Shown here: piece after piece, positions 1 through 7,054 of the stretch | Position numbering within the stretch: the first letter of the stretch is position 1 | How the letters are laid out: each line of letters begins with the position of its first letter | Assembly (NCBI GenBank): GCA_020431545.1 | Contig: JAGQIB010000039.1 | Coordinates: 1 to 24,892, forward strand | Direction: 5' to 3' | DNA length: 24,892 bases | Origin: Gemmatimonadota bacterium | GTDB lineage: Bacteria > ARS69 | Position numbers and translations under genes: made by a program | The notes under the pieces: generated by a model | Databases searched by the model: none | What the model was told of the DNA's origin: nothing | The model's input: the letters and a program-made list of their open reading frames with translations, nothing else

Positions 1-1100
1 ATCGCGAGGGCAACCAGCGGAACGAACGAATCCTGCAGGTGCTCGGCTTCGAGGGGCTGGGTCGCTCGGAGATTTCGGAAGCCGGGGCCGGGCAGATCGT
101 CGCGTTCACGGGCATCGAGTTCCCGCGCATCTCGGACACGATCTGCGATCCCGAGACACCGGAGGCGCTGCCCGCGCTCACGGTGGACGAGCCCACGATC
201 CGGATGTCGTTCGAGGTGAACACGTCGCCGTTCGCGGGGCGCAGCGGGAAGTACCTCACGAGCCGGCAGCTTCGCGAGCGACTCGCGCGCGAGACGCTGC
301 ACAACGTCGCGCTCCGGGTGGAGGAGACCGAGGACACGGATCGATTCCTGGTGTCCGGTCGCGGCGAGCTGCACCTCTCGATCCTGCTCGAGAATCTTCG
401 TCGCGAGAACTACGAGCTCGCCGTGTCGCGTCCGCGCGTGATCCGTCGCGAGATCGAGGGCCGCACGTGCGAGCCTTACGAGACGCTCGCCGTGGACATC
501 GAGGAGCGGCACCAGGGTGCCGTGCTGGAGGCGCTCGGCGCGCGCGGCGGACAGCTCACCTCGATGGGCACGGCCGAGGACGGCCGGGTGCGACTGGACT
601 ACTCGATCCCGACGCGCGGCTTGATCGGCTTCCAGACGATGTTCCGCACGCTGACGAACGGCACCGGCATCATGCACCACGTGTTCGACAAGTACGCCCC
701 CGCGAAGGAAGGCCGGATCGGCCGCCGCGCGAACGGAGTGATGGTGTCGATGGCGACCGGGAAGGCGCTGTCGTACGCGCTCGACAATCTCCAGGAACGC
801 GGCCGCCTGTTCGCGAGTCCCGGCGACGAGGTCTACGAGGGACAGATCGTGGGGATCCACTCCCGCGACAGCGACCTCGTGGTGAATCCGCTGAAGGGCA
901 AGAAGCTCACGAACATGCGCGCCTCCGGCAAGGACGAGAGCATCCTCCTCACGCCCCCGATCAAGTTCAGCCTGGAGGAGGCGCTCGAGTTCCTGGACGA
1001 CGACGAGCTCCTGGAGATCACTCCGGACGCGATCCGCCTGCGGAAGCGTCATCTCAAGGAGAACGAGCGTTTCCTGGCGGCGAAGCGCGCGGCGAGCTAG
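1..1100 (+). CDS. typA: TypA/BipA ribosome-associated translational GTPase, C-terminal part (5' end outside window)
   Basis: The reading frame is already open at position 3 and closes at TAG 1098-1100. About 365 residues are present, roughly the C-terminal 60% of a family usually near 600-615 residues. The GTPase G domain lies upstream of the window. What remains covers the end of domain II (the segment ending in IVAFTGIEF), an EF-G domain III-like part with the DRFLVSGRGELHLSILLE motif, a domain V-like part containing the TRGLIGFQTMFRTLTNGTG stretch, and the TypA-specific C-terminal domain (VNPLKGKKLTNMRASGKDE, with LTPPIKFSLEEALEF). These are hallmarks of TypA rather than EF-G or LepA. The family acts on the 50S subunit in stress adaptation and ribosome assembly. 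A 32-bp gap separates it from the next gene, so co-transcription is possible, but there is no functional link. Confidence 0.96.
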   Translation, partial: REGNQRNERILQVLGFEGLGRSEISEAGAGQIVAFTGIEFPRISDTICDPETPEALPALTVDEPTIRMSFEVNTSPFAGRSGKYLTSRQLRERLARETLHNVALRVEETEDTDRFLVSGRGELHLSILLENLRRENYELAVSRPRVIRREIEGRTCEPYETLAVDIEERHQGAVLEALGARGGQLTSMGTAEDGRVRLDYSIPTRGLIGFQTMFRTLTNGTGIMHHVFDKYAPAKEGRIGRRANGVMVSMATGKALSYALDNLQERGRLFASPGDEVYEGQIVGIHSRDSDLVVNPLKGKKLTNMRASGKDESILLTPPIKFSLEEALEFLDDDELLEITPDAIRLRKRHLKENERFLAAKRAAS

Positions 1101-1132
1101 AGTCCCGTCGGCGCGCCGCCGCGGGGATCTCC

Positions 1133-1843
1133 ATGGATACGAAACTCGAGCTCGAGATCCTGCCCCAGCCGGACGACTCGACGTGCGGACCGACGTGTCT
1201 CCACGCGCTGTACCGCTACTACGACCGTCCTCTCGGCCTGGATCGCGTCATCTCGGAGATCGTTCCACTCGAGACGGGCGGGACGCTCGCCGTCACTCTC
1301 GCCTGCCACGCATTGCGGCACGGCTTCGACGCCACGATCTACACGTACAACCTGCAGGTCTTCGACCCGAGCTGGTTCGAAGACTCCGCGGATCTCGCGG
1401 ATCGCATCCGGGCGCAGATGGCCGCGAAGCGCGACCCGAAACTCCTCCTCGCGAGCGAAGCGTATCTCGAGTTCCTCTCGCTGGGAGGCAAGCTCCGCTA
1501 CCGGGAGCTCAAGCCGGGACTGCTCCGCGAGTTCCTCGAGGACGGCAAGCCGATCCTCACCGGGCTCAGCGCGACCTATCTGTATCGCTGCGAGCGCGAG
1601 CTGGATTCGGTGTCGGATCCGATCCGGGGCGAGCCGGTCGGCCACTTCGTGGTCGTGTGCGGCTACGACCGGGAGAAGCGCGAGGTCCTGGTGGCGGATC
1701 CGCTCCACGACAACCCGCGCTACGGAACCCGCTACTACTCCGTGGGCATGGATCGCCTGATCGCCGCGATCCTGCTCGGCATCGTCACCTACGACGCGAA
1801 CCTCCTCATCCTCGAGCCGAAGGACTCCGCGAAGGCCTCCTGA
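1133..1843 (+). CDS. C39-like papain-fold peptidase (first gene of an amide-ligase operon)
   Basis: A 236-residue protein from ATG 1133; the frame runs open further upstream, but only through typA's shadow. It has no signal peptide, so it is probably cytoplasmic. The N-terminal block DDSTCGPTCLHALYRYY is typical of C39-like cysteine peptidases, with Cys18 as the likely nucleophile. The HFVVVCGYD block supplies His171, and VADPLHDNP supplies Asp189. Together these form a plausible Cys-His-Asp triad in the right order. C39 peptidases fused to ABC transporters cleave double-glycine leaders, but this is a stand-alone domain and its substrate is unknown. The stop codon is 1 bp from the next start (TGACATG), so it is translated with the RimK-type ligase and two further glutamate-related enzymes. 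A role in trimming or transferring a peptide made by those ligases is inference. Confidence 0.85.
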   Translation: MDTKLELEILPQPDDSTCGPTCLHALYRYYDRPLGLDRVISEIVPLETGGTLAVTLACHALRHGFDATIYTYNLQVFDPSWFEDSADLADRIRAQMAAKRDPKLLLASEAYLEFLSLGGKLRYRELKPGLLREFLEDGKPILTGLSATYLYRCERELDSVSDPIRGEPVGHFVVVCGYDREKREVLVADPLHDNPRYGTRYYSVGMDRLIAAILLGIVTYDANLLILEPKDSAKAS

Positions 1844-1844
1844 C

Positions 1845-3293
1845 ATGAATCGTCTCGTGGTTCTCGAGAACCCCAAGAACTGGAACCTCGACGTCCCCGG
1901 CGTGAAGATCGTGGCCGCGCGCGACTACCTCGGTCGCACCTGGTCGGACGGAAAGACGCGCGCGAAGGTCATCAATCTCTGCCGCAGTTACGGCTACCAG
2001 ACCACCGGCTACTACGTGTCTCTTCTCGCGGAAGCGCGCGGACATCGACCCCTCCCGTCCGTGGGCACCCTGCAGGACCTGAAGCTCACCCCCGTGGTCC
2101 GGGTCGTTTCGGAGGAGCTGGAGGACCTCACGGGCCGCGCGTTCGCGGACGTGCGGGAGTCCGCCGTCACGCTCGACGTCTTCTTCGGCCGCTGTCGACG
2201 GGCCGGCGCGGATCGGCTCGCGGGCGCGCTCTTCCGCTACTTCCCGTCTCCGTTCCTCCGCGTGGAGTTCGCCAAGAACGGCGACTACTGGCGGATCCAG
2301 AGCCTCCGCCCGATCGGCACGAGCGACATCGCGCCGGCCGAGCGACCGTTCGTGGCCGAACAGGTCACGCGGGCGCTCACGCGCACGGTGGCGGAGCCGG
2401 AGTCGCGCGAGGCTTTGCGGTTCGACCTCGCGATCCTGTTCGACCCCAAGGAGCCGGACGCCCCGTCCGACGAGGCGGCCATCCGGAAGTTCGTGCGGGC
2501 CGCCCGGACACTCGGCATCGACGCGACGATCGTCGGTCGCGACGACTTCGGCCGGCTCGCGGAGTTCGACGCGCTGTTCCTGCGCGAGACGACGATGGTG
2601 AACCACCACACGTACCGGTTCGCGCGGCGGGCCGAGGCGGAAGGGCTCGTGGTCATCGACTCGCCGCGCTCGATCGTGCGCTGCTCGAACAAGGTGTTCC
2701 AGGCCGAGGTGTTCGAACGGCACGGTATCGCCTGCCCCCGGACCATCATCGTGAACTCGGAGAACGCCGCTCAGGTGGGAGCGGAGCTCGGCTTTCCGGT
2801 CGTGGTGAAGGAACCGGACAGCGCGTTCTCGCTCGGAGTGCGCAAGGCGAAGGACCCGGCCGAGCTGCAGACGCTGCTCACGGACATCCTCGCGAAGTCC
2901 GAGCTCGCGGTCGCGCAGGAGTTCACGCCCTCGGACTTCGACTGGCGGGTCGGCGTGCTCGCGGGCCGGCCGCTGTGGGTGTGCAAGTACCACATGGCCA
3001 AGGGGCACTGGCAGATCCGCGGCGCGTCGCGTTTCGGTCGGGTGGAGGCGATGCCCGTGGAGTCGGCGCCGGCCGAGGCGGTGGAGCTCGGCGTGCGCGC
3101 GGCCGCTCTCATGGGAGACGACCTCTACGGGGTCGACATCAAGGAGGTCGACGGCCGCTTCCTCGTGGTGGAGGTCAACGACAACCCGAGCCTCGAGGCC
3201 GGCTACGAGGACACGATCCTCAAGGACGATCTCTACCTCGCCGTGATGCGCGTCTTCCTCCAGCGGCTGGAAGCGCGGGGGACGACCGCGTGA
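1845..3293 (+). CDS. RimK-type ATP-grasp ligase with RLAN-like N-terminal domain
   Basis: A 482-residue protein starting at ATG 1845, one base after the peptidase stop. Residues ~1-150 match the character of the RLAN domain (RimK-like ATP-grasp N-terminal), including the early RDYLGRTWSDGKTRAKVINL segment. Residues ~270-480 are an ATP-grasp fold: the CSNKVFQAEVFERHGIACP pre-ATP block, a nucleotide-binding Lys322 in FPVVVKEPDSAFSLGV, and Mg-binding residues Asp431 (YGVDIKEVDG), Glu443 and Asn445/Asn447 (VEVNDNPSLEAGYED). RimK-family enzymes form amide bonds by acyl-phosphate chemistry, typically adding glutamate or another amino acid to a carboxylate. It is much longer than E. coli RimK (~300 residues) because of the N-terminal extension, and ribosomal protein S6 is unlikely to be the substrate. 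The GTG start of the GCS2-like gene overlaps its stop. Family is sure; substrate unknown. Confidence 0.93.
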   Translation: MNRLVVLENPKNWNLDVPGVKIVAARDYLGRTWSDGKTRAKVINLCRSYGYQTTGYYVSLLAEARGHRPLPSVGTLQDLKLTPVVRVVSEELEDLTGRAFADVRESAVTLDVFFGRCRRAGADRLAGALFRYFPSPFLRVEFAKNGDYWRIQSLRPIGTSDIAPAERPFVAEQVTRALTRTVAEPESREALRFDLAILFDPKEPDAPSDEAAIRKFVRAARTLGIDATIVGRDDFGRLAEFDALFLRETTMVNHHTYRFARRAEAEGLVVIDSPRSIVRCSNKVFQAEVFERHGIACPRTIIVNSENAAQVGAELGFPVVVKEPDSAFSLGVRKAKDPAELQTLLTDILAKSELAVAQEFTPSDFDWRVGVLAGRPLWVCKYHMAKGHWQIRGASRFGRVEAMPVESAPAEAVELGVRAAALMGDDLYGVDIKEVDGRFLVVEVNDNPSLEAGYEDTILKDDLYLAVMRVFLQRLEARGTTA

Positions 3294-4546
3294 GCGACAA
3301 CGAAGAGAACCTCTCCCTGTTCTCCGCGTACGGGGTCGAGCTCGAGTACGGCATCGTGGACCTCGAGACATTCGACGTGGCGCCCGTGGCCGACCGGCTC
3401 CTCGCGCGGTTCTCGGACGGCGATCCCGAGGCCGAGATCGAATTCGACGACGTCGCGTGGTCGAACGAGCTCGTGCTGCACGTGCTGGAGATGAAGACGA
3501 ACGGGCCGCGCGAGTCTCTTGCCGACCTCGCGCGCACGTTCCAGGAGAACGCCACACGGGCGAACGAGGAGCTCGCATCGCTCGGAGCGACGCTGCTGCC
3601 GAGCGGGATGCACCCTTGGATGGATCCGGAAACGGAAACGCGCCTCTGGCCGCACGAGTACGGCCCGGTCTACCGCACGTTCGATCGCATCTTCGGTTGC
3701 CGCGGTCACGGCTGGAGCAATCTCCAGAGCACGCACCTGAACCTGCCGTTCCGGGGCGACGAGGAGTTCGCGCGATTGCACGAGGCGATCCGGCTCGTGT
3801 TGCCGCTGATTCCCGCGCTGACCGCGAGCAGTCCGATCGCCGACGGGAAGGTGACCGGATTCCACGACACGCGACTCGAGGTCTATCGCCACAATGCGCG
3901 TCGTGTCCCGAGTGTTTCCGGCGTGGTCGTTCCCGAGTCGGTGGCCACGGAGTCCGGCTACGAGGCGCTGCTGCAGTCCGTCTACCGGGACCTCGCGCCG
4001 CACGATCCGGAGGGCGTCCTGCGCCATCCCTGGGTGAACGCGCGTGGTGCGATCGCGCGCTTCGATCGCGGTTCGATCGAGATCCGGATCATCGACTCGC
4101 AGGAGTGTCCGGCGGCGGACGTGGCCGCGGTGGCGCTCGTGGGGGCAGTCGTGCGCGCGCTGGTCGAGGGCGCGCTTCCGGGCGTCGCTTCGCCGTGGGC
4201 GGAGGGGCGGCTCGCGGAGATCTTCCTCGCGTCCGTCCGCGACGGCGATGACGTGGAGATCGCCGACCGGGAGTTCCTGCGCGCGTTCGGACATGCGGGC
4301 GCGGGACCGCTGCGCGGTCGGGATCTCTGGGCCGAACTCCTCGACCGCTGCCTGCCGCTCGACGGAGCCGGCCGCGAGTGGCGCGAGCCGCTCGACGTGT
4401 GGCGGCGGCACGGCACGCTCGCCCGTCGGATCCTCGATGCCCTCGGGCGGCCTCCTGCGGGCACGGTCGTCCCGCGCCCCGCGCTGGTCGAGACCTACCG
4501 GGCACTCGCCCGTTCGCTCGCCCGCGGCATCTCCTTCGTGCCATGA
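3290..4546 (+). CDS. GCS2-family carboxylate-amine ligase (glutamate-cysteine-ligase-like)
   Basis: A 418-residue protein. I chose GTG 3290 because it overlaps the RimK stop as GTGA and places the GVELEYGIVD motif (Glu17, Glu19, likely Mg/ATP ligands) at the N-terminus, as in this family. Other family blocks are the LHVLEMKTNGP strand, LLPSGMHPWMDP, the WSNLQSTHLNLPF block with His149, LIPALTASSPIADGK, HNARRVPSVSGVVVPESV and FDRGSIEIRIIDSQECP. GCS2 enzymes have the glutamine-synthetase-like fold and join an amine to the gamma-carboxylate of glutamate or a similar acid using ATP. Next to RimK and a formylglutamate-hydrolase homologue, a biosynthetic role for a gamma-glutamyl-type compound is likely. 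True glutamate-cysteine ligase activity is possible, but no glutathione synthetase is present here. It is coupled to the next gene by an ATGA overlap. Confidence 0.9.
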   Translation: MSDNEENLSLFSAYGVELEYGIVDLETFDVAPVADRLLARFSDGDPEAEIEFDDVAWSNELVLHVLEMKTNGPRESLADLARTFQENATRANEELASLGATLLPSGMHPWMDPETETRLWPHEYGPVYRTFDRIFGCRGHGWSNLQSTHLNLPFRGDEEFARLHEAIRLVLPLIPALTASSPIADGKVTGFHDTRLEVYRHNARRVPSVSGVVVPESVATESGYEALLQSVYRDLAPHDPEGVLRHPWVNARGAIARFDRGSIEIRIIDSQECPAADVAAVALVGAVVRALVEGALPGVASPWAEGRLAEIFLASVRDGDDVEIADREFLRAFGHAGAGPLRGRDLWAELLDRCLPLDGAGREWREPLDVWRRHGTLARRILDALGRPPAGTVVPRPALVETYRALARSLARGISFVP

Positions 4547-5286
4547 CGCGGGCTGCCTCTCCGGTTCGCTTCCTCGTCACGTGCGAGCACGGTGGGAACT
4601 CCGTGCCGGCGCCCTGGCGCGCGCGGTTTCGCGGCGCCCGCCGGGTACTCGCGAGTCATCGAGGCTGGGACCCGGGCGCACTCGGCGTGGCACGTGCGTA
4701 CGCGCGCGAGCTCGGGACGCCGCTCGTGGCGTCGACGATCTCGCGGCTGTTCGTGGAGCTGAACCGATCCGAGAGGCACCCGGCGCTGTTCAGCGAGTGG
4801 ATGCGCGACGTTCCGGCGGAGGAACGGGCCACGATCCTGGATCGCTGGTGGCGCCCGCATCGCGCCGAGGTCGAGGCTCGAGTGCGTCGAGCGGTTCGAG
4901 ACGAACGGACGATCGTTCACATCGCGGTGCACACGTTCACCCCCGTCTGGGAGGGGAAGCGTCGGCCGACGGAAGTCGGACTCCTGTTCGATCCACGTCG
5001 GGGCCGCGAGGCGGCGTGGTGCCGGGCCTGGCAGCGCGGGATCGTCCGCGCGGGGTTCGTCGCGCATCGCAACCGCCCCTACCGGGGCTGGACGGACGGC
5101 CTCACCACGCACTTGCGGAGCCGCTTCCCGGATCGCTGCTACCTCGGGATCGAGCTGGAGATCCGTCAGGACTTCTTCGACCCGGGGGGACGCGCTCACC
5201 GCGGTCGGGGGGCCGCGATCGCTTCCGAGATCCTCCGCGCCATGCCGCGCGCGATACCGGAAACCGATCGGCGTGCGAGCACCTGA
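4543..5286 (+). CDS. N-formylglutamate amidohydrolase family protein
   Basis: A 247-residue protein from ATG 4543, overlapping the GCS2-like stop by 4 bp. It shows the family's metal and catalytic blocks in order: TCEHGGNSVP (Glu15, His16), SHRGWDPGALGVA (His39, Asp43), the FVELNRSERHP substrate block (Asn74, Arg75, Ser76) and AVHTFTP (His130). It ends with the ELEIRQDFFDPGG segment. The family includes HutG-type formylglutamate deformylases and other zinc amidohydrolases that release glutamate-like acids. There are no hut genes nearby, so histidine degradation is not supported. Its place at the end of the peptidase/RimK/GCS2 operon suggests hydrolysis of the pathway's own product or of a protecting acyl group (inference). 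The frame ends at TGA 5284-5286; no further gene of this operon follows. Confidence 0.88.
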   Translation: MTRAASPVRFLVTCEHGGNSVPAPWRARFRGARRVLASHRGWDPGALGVARAYARELGTPLVASTISRLFVELNRSERHPALFSEWMRDVPAEERATILDRWWRPHRAEVEARVRRAVRDERTIVHIAVHTFTPVWEGKRRPTEVGLLFDPRRGREAAWCRAWQRGIVRAGFVAHRNRPYRGWTDGLTTHLRSRFPDRCYLGIELEIRQDFFDPGGRAHRGRGAAIASEILRAMPRAIPETDRRAST

Positions 5287-5292
5287 CGTTTC

Positions 5293-5368
5293 GTCCAGGT
5301 CGTGTCCAGCTTTGTCGCACAACGCGCCATCCTGCACGACCTTCGGAAAACCGCAATTCGGTTTGCCG
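5293..5368. promoter_or_regulatory. Cluster of inverted repeats upstream of the 9-site cytochrome gene
   Basis: This stretch is visibly less GC-rich than the flanking genes. The arms AAACCG (5348-5353) and CGGTTT (5359-5364) form a dyad around CAATT, extended by CGG 5344-5346 with CCG 5366-5368 across one mismatch. Just before it, AGGTCGTG (5297-5304) is the exact reverse complement of CACGACCT (5335-5342), and TTGTCGCACAA (5312-5322) is a small dyad between them. GTCCAG is repeated 11 bp apart (5293, 5304). These could be operator half-sites for the cytochrome operon, or RNA structure ending the upstream operon. The sequence alone does not decide between these. Confidence 0.4.
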
Positions 5369-5388
5369 CAGGTATGGACGACTTTCCC

Positions 5389-5417
5389 TTGTTGGCTCTG
5401 CGGGCACCGGCTACCCT
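5389..5417 (+). promoter_or_regulatory. Possible sigma-70-like promoter for the cytochrome operon
   Basis: TTGTTG (5389-5394) lies 17 bp before TACCCT (5412-5417), in the AT-richer intergenic stretch about 95 bp upstream of the 5510 start. Each hexamer matches its consensus at only 3 of 6 positions, so this is a weak suggestion. Confidence 0.2.
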
Positions 5418-5509
5418 GCGCTGGCACCTGTCATCGAACGGCGAGATCGGGCGCCGACGCCCGGGGGGAACATCCTTCCGGAGCCCGCGAGAGCCGGGGG
5501 AGAAGGACG

Positions 5510-6991
5510 ATGCGCAGATCCTGGAACGTCGGGGCGAAGGCCCTGCTGCCGCTGGTCATGATCGCGGTCATGGCCGGATGCAGCGAAAAAGAGAAGATCG
5601 TCTACCGCGATCGTGACCTGTTCAATCCTCCGGCGGACGAGGCCCACGGTTTCCTGGGGTACTACGACGCCGAGACCAAGATGACCACCTGCGGCAACTG
5701 TCACGTGGGGCATCAGGTCGGCTGGGTCGAGACGGCCCACGCGTCGGCCTACCAGACGCTGGAAGACTCCGGCCATGCGGCCGATCATTGCTATCCGTGC
5801 CACACCGTGAACGACCAGGGCAATCCTCTGGCCGAGGACGGCGGCTGGAAGGTCGCCGCCGTCGAGGCGTATCACGACGTGCAGTGTGAGAGCTGCCACG
5901 GCGCCGGACTCACGCACGTCGAGAACCCGGATGGTTCGGGCCCGCTCGCGTCGATCGCGATTCCGGCTACGTTCGACGCCGGTTGCGCCGAGTGCCATCA
6001 GGGCACGCACCATCCGTTCGCGGAAGAGTGGGCGCAGTCCGGGCACGGTTCCGTTGTCGAACATCCGGCCGGCGTCGAGTCGTGCCAGCCTTGCCACACC
6101 GGCCAGGGCGCGCTCAAGGCCTGGGGCGTGAACGCGAACTACGTCGAGAAGGACGACGCCGAGCAGCTGGCGATCACCTGCGCGGTCTGCCACGATCCGC
6201 ACAACGCGACGTACGAGCACCAGCTCCGGTTCCCGGTCGACACGAACTCGATCGAGCTTCACCTGTGCGCTCGTTGCCACAACCGTCGCACGGCTCCGGA
6301 TGCGTCCTCTTCGCACGGCCTCGAGCCGCACGCGCCCGAAGCGGCCCTGCTGCTCGGTGACGCGGGCTGGTTCCCGCCGAATTCGAACATCGATCCGGGC
6401 CAGATCATCGCGTCGCACGGCAGCGAAGGAAACCCGACGCTGTGCGCGGCCTGCCACGTGGTGGCCTACGACATCACGGACCAGGACAGCGGTGGCTTCC
6501 TGTTCCACTCCACGGGACACCTGTTCACGGCGATCCCGTGCGTGGATGAGAACGGCCTCCCGGTTCCGGGCGGCTCCTGCAACTACAACGAGACGGAGCG
6601 TTCCTTCGTGGGCTGCGCCGTTGCCGGCTGCCACCTGACCGAAGGCGCCGCGGCTTCCGCGCTCGCGAGTCGCGTCCTCTCGATCACGGCGTGGTCGAAT
6701 CAGCTGATCGCGGCTCTCGAGGCGGTGGATCCGAACCTGGAAGCGGCGGGCGGCGAGATCGATCCCACCGACCCGACGTTCACGGTCGCCGAGGGCGCGT
6801 TCTACAACTACAACCTGGCGAACTTCGGCGGGAGCGCTTACGGCGGGGCCACTCACAACCCGTTCCTCACCGAGGCGCTCCTGATCGCGAGTCTGGCGGC
6901 GGTCCAGGACGCGTATCCGGTGCCGCGCTCCAACGTGGATTACCACCAGGAGCTGCAGAACTTCCTGGCGCGCGTGAGCGTCGTCAACTAG
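5510..6991 (+). CDS. Multihaem c-type cytochrome lipoprotein, 8 CXXCH plus one CX4CH
   Basis: A 493-residue protein. The start at ATG 5510 is set by a strong GGGGGAGAAGG ribosome site and by a clean lipoprotein signal ending in the lipobox VMAGC (Cys24); Ser at +2 fits outer-membrane delivery. Eight CXXCH haem sites run from CGNCH at residue 61 through CYPCH, CESCH, CAECH, CQPCH, CAVCH and CARCH to CAACH. A ninth site, CAVAGCH at 369-375, has four residues between the cysteines. The C-terminal third has no haem site but carries a GGATHNPFLTEALLIAS helix (His449-Asn450), like the conserved HNP helix of many large multihaem cytochromes. The mature protein is rich in Asp/Glu and poor in Lys, as expected for an exported protein. 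A likely role is electron transfer at the outer membrane or cell surface, as terminal reductase or outer partner of the conduit encoded downstream. No specific substrate can be assigned. Confidence 0.9.
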   Translation: MRRSWNVGAKALLPLVMIAVMAGCSEKEKIVYRDRDLFNPPADEAHGFLGYYDAETKMTTCGNCHVGHQVGWVETAHASAYQTLEDSGHAADHCYPCHTVNDQGNPLAEDGGWKVAAVEAYHDVQCESCHGAGLTHVENPDGSGPLASIAIPATFDAGCAECHQGTHHPFAEEWAQSGHGSVVEHPAGVESCQPCHTGQGALKAWGVNANYVEKDDAEQLAITCAVCHDPHNATYEHQLRFPVDTNSIELHLCARCHNRRTAPDASSSHGLEPHAPEAALLLGDAGWFPPNSNIDPGQIIASHGSEGNPTLCAACHVVAYDITDQDSGGFLFHSTGHLFTAIPCVDENGLPVPGGSCNYNETERSFVGCAVAGCHLTEGAAASALASRVLSITAWSNQLIAALEAVDPNLEAAGGEIDPTDPTFTVAEGAFYNYNLANFGGSAYGGATHNPFLTEALLIASLAAVQDAYPVPRSNVDYHQELQNFLARVSVVN

Positions 6992-6997
6992 CCGACC

Positions 6998-7023
6998 GGC
7001 CGGGCTCCTCCGGGAGCCCGGCC
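6998..7023 (+). terminator. Strong hairpin after the 9-site cytochrome gene (terminator or attenuator)
   Basis: GGCCGGGCTCC (6998-7008) pairs perfectly with GGAGCCCGGCC (7013-7023) around a TCCG tetraloop, giving an 11-bp GC-rich stem. It starts 6 bp after the stop codon and is followed by CTTTCCCTCCCC, a pyrimidine run with only a short T-tract. It may act as a partial terminator or as a 3' stabiliser that lets the first gene be expressed above the rest of the cluster. Confidence 0.7.
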
Positions 7024-7054
7024 CTTTCCCTCCCCCTCACCGCACCGGGACCAG

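Noticed and set aside
5395..5435. Sigma-54 promoter (GG-N10-GC) near GGGCAC / TGGCAC
   Set aside because: The GG and GC pairs are not at the required 10-bp spacing with a TTGC-like element.
5273..5509. N-terminal extension of the 9-site cytochrome to an upstream in-frame start
   Set aside because: The extension would bury the lipoprotein signal and overlap the previous gene; the strong ribosome site directly precedes ATG 5510.
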